Shown: positions 5,163 to 6,371 of the stretch, piece by piece
Numbering within the stretch: position 1 is the first letter of the stretch
Layout of the letters: each line of letters starts with the position of its first letter
Program-made: the position numbers and the translations under genes
Assembly: GCA_026710525.1 (NCBI GenBank)
Contig: JAPOQT010000285.1
Span: 1-6,371 of the forward strand
Reading direction: 5' to 3'
Length of the DNA stretch: 6,371 nt
Source of the DNA: Pseudomonadota bacterium
Lineage (GTDB): Bacteria > Bdellovibrionota_B > Oligoflexia > Oligoflexales > Bin106
Notes under the pieces: model-generated
Told to the model about the DNA's origin: nothing
Databases searched by the model: none
Seen by the model: only the letters and a program-made list of their open reading frames with translations

Positions 5163-6335
5163 TTACATTGATTCACAGAGTATTTTATCGTTGTTAGTCA
5201 AAGAATGGCTTGCGAGTTGACCACAGGCACCAGCAACATCCTGAGCTTTTGAATGACGTATGGTGACCGAGAAATTTTGTGATTTGAGATAAGAGGCGAA
5301 CTCGTAGATTTTATGTTGTGATGGTGACCGCCACTTCAGAAAAGGAACAGGGTTAAGAGATAGTAAGTTAATTTTACACAAGACACCCCGTAACAAATGT
5401 GTGAGAGCTTCGGCATCCTCCTCGGAATCGTTGATTCCCTCGATTAACGTATACTGAATCAAAAAAACTTTCTGGTGTTTGGTGCTCGTTTCAGCCATAA
5501 ATTCGATCAGATGACCTAATGGATATCGATGGTTAATAGGTAAGAGTTTTTGTCTTTTTTTCGAGTTAGCTGCGTGAATACTCACAGCATAAGATAATTT
5601 CGGGAATTGATGATAGAGTTTTTTGAGTCCATCGATGTGTCCTGCTGTTGATAAGGTGACTTTTCGTGGGGCAAAGCCTAACCCACATGGGTTAAGAATA
5701 ATGCTCAAGGCATCCCTAACAGCCTCAACATTATCACATGGTTCTCCCATGCCCATAAACACTAGGTTTGTCATGGCGTCAGAAGGTCGTTTTTGAGAGT
5801 TTCGTCGCTGTGCTCGGAACTTGGTTTGTTGATGAAGCCATTCTGGGTGATCATTGATCCATATTTGTGCCAGTAAAATTTGTTCTATGATTTCGAAGGT
5901 GCTCAGTTGTCGAATGAGCTTCATTCTGCCGGTAGCACAAAAAACACAAGCTTGAGCACATCCCACTTGAGATGATACACAGATGGTGAGTCGAGTGGCT
6001 TCAGGTAAAATAACTGTTTCAACAGAGTGGTTATCAGGGAGTTGAATAAGTAGTTTAACACTATGATCTTGTGCGGAAATCTGAGTACTATGAATGAGAC
6101 ATTTTTGCCAGGCAAAATACGACTGCAATGCTTGACTCAGCTTGGCGCCAAACACCTGAGTAGTATGATGAGATACAGCCATAGGATAATGTGAATATAT
6201 GTGTTTAAATAGGGGTTTGAGATGAAAAGGAGAAAAACGAAATTCCGCTAGCCATCTAGCTAAGCTCTCTTTGGTTAAGCCATAAACAGAAGGTGGTGAG
6301 TTGGGTGATTCCGCAAGTGGTGGCTGGTTAATCAT
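5163..6335 (-). CDS. rlmN: RlmN, dual-specificity 23S rRNA (A2503-C2)/tRNA (A37) methyltransferase
   Basis: RlmN is a radical-SAM enzyme that methylates C2 of A2503 in 23S rRNA and A37 of some tRNAs. The 390-residue protein carries the 4Fe-4S motif C126-AQA-C130-VF-C133, the SAM-contacting GMGEP (195-199), LSTAGH (228-233), SIHA (252-255), KINLLSLNPV (321-330) and the methyl-carrying Cys371 in GACGQLA. YGLTKESLARWL (18-29) matches the usual N-terminal domain. About 17 residues more than in E. coli separate the cluster motif from GMGEP, including a basic stretch (FRAQRRNSQKR, 173-183). The residues before the ACGQL Cys read SKAQD, where E. coli has TRGDD. There is no Shine-Dalgarno before ATG 6335, and the frame stays open to the window edge, so an upstream start cannot be excluded; residues before about 17 are not conserved. 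First gene of a probable rlmN-folD operon. Confidence 0.95.
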   Translation of the reverse strand: MINQPPLAESPNSPPSVYGLTKESLARWLAEFRFSPFHLKPLFKHIYSHYPMAVSHHTTQVFGAKLSQALQSYFAWQKCLIHSTQISAQDHSVKLLIQLPDNHSVETVILPEATRLTICVSSQVGCAQACVFCATGRMKLIRQLSTFEIIEQILLAQIWINDHPEWLHQQTKFRAQRRNSQKRPSDAMTNLVFMGMGEPCDNVEAVRDALSIILNPCGLGFAPRKVTLSTAGHIDGLKKLYHQFPKLSYAVSIHAANSKKRQKLLPINHRYPLGHLIEFMAETSTKHQKVFLIQYTLIEGINDSEEDAEALTHLLRGVLCKINLLSLNPVPFLKWRSPSQHKIYEFASYLKSQNFSVTIRHSKAQDVAGACGQLASHSLTNNDKILCESM

Positions 6336-6371
6336 GATGTCGATTATGGTGGTGGATATGAGACTGTTGTG

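Noticed and set aside
5921..6115. Minus-strand ORF of 64 codons in another frame within rlmN
   Set aside because: It overlaps the radical-SAM cysteine motif coding region and has no independent support.

Overview
The window is a compact bacterial chromosome segment of moderate to low GC, with eight protein genes, one tRNA gene and one apparent gene remnant. I see no phage, transposon or CRISPR signal. The MurG fragment carries the SPGLA- and SRGDQ-type motifs known from Firmicutes and spirochaetes. The presumed lipoprotein has a loose lipobox, and an FHA protein sits beside a DUF1844 protein. Together with Tat and folate genes this suggests a diderm, and a spirochaete fits best. That placement is inference at roughly 40% confidence. 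A7-A9 homopolymer runs inside most genes and a decayed gene hint at a host-restricted or slowly eroding genome.

Layout. Bases 1-774 (+) hold the 3' part of murG. It is followed 33 bp later by a stand-alone PabA/TrpG-type glutamine amidotransferase (808-1515, +) and then tatA (1614-1805, +). tatA converges, with only 2 bp between stops, on a small predicted lipoprotein with an OB-like region (1808-2383, -). Upstream of that gene is a complete tRNA-Leu(UAG) with encoded CCA (2445-2529, -), driven by a good sigma70-like promoter (2539-2567, -).

The stretch 2530-2859 has no intact gene. On the minus strand it reads as a broken N-terminal piece of alanine racemase, with an in-frame stop and a frameshift near the PLP-lysine motif. 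Next come a tandem-FHA protein (2860-3594, -) and, divergently, a DUF1844 protein (3853-4200, +). They are separated by 258 bp that contain an excellent extended -10 promoter. DUF1844 converges, with 3 bp between stops, on folD (4204-5130, -), which lies 32 bp downstream of rlmN (5163-6335, -) in a likely operon.

Function. The genes are mostly housekeeping: peptidoglycan precursor synthesis (MurG), chorismate amination for folate or tryptophan (PabA/TrpG), Tat export (TatA), one-carbon metabolism (FolD) and rRNA/tRNA methylation (RlmN). The less ordinary parts are the alr remnant, the divergent FHA/DUF1844 pair with its regulatory region, and the OB-like lipoprotein. I found no convincing evidence of a wholly new multi-gene system.
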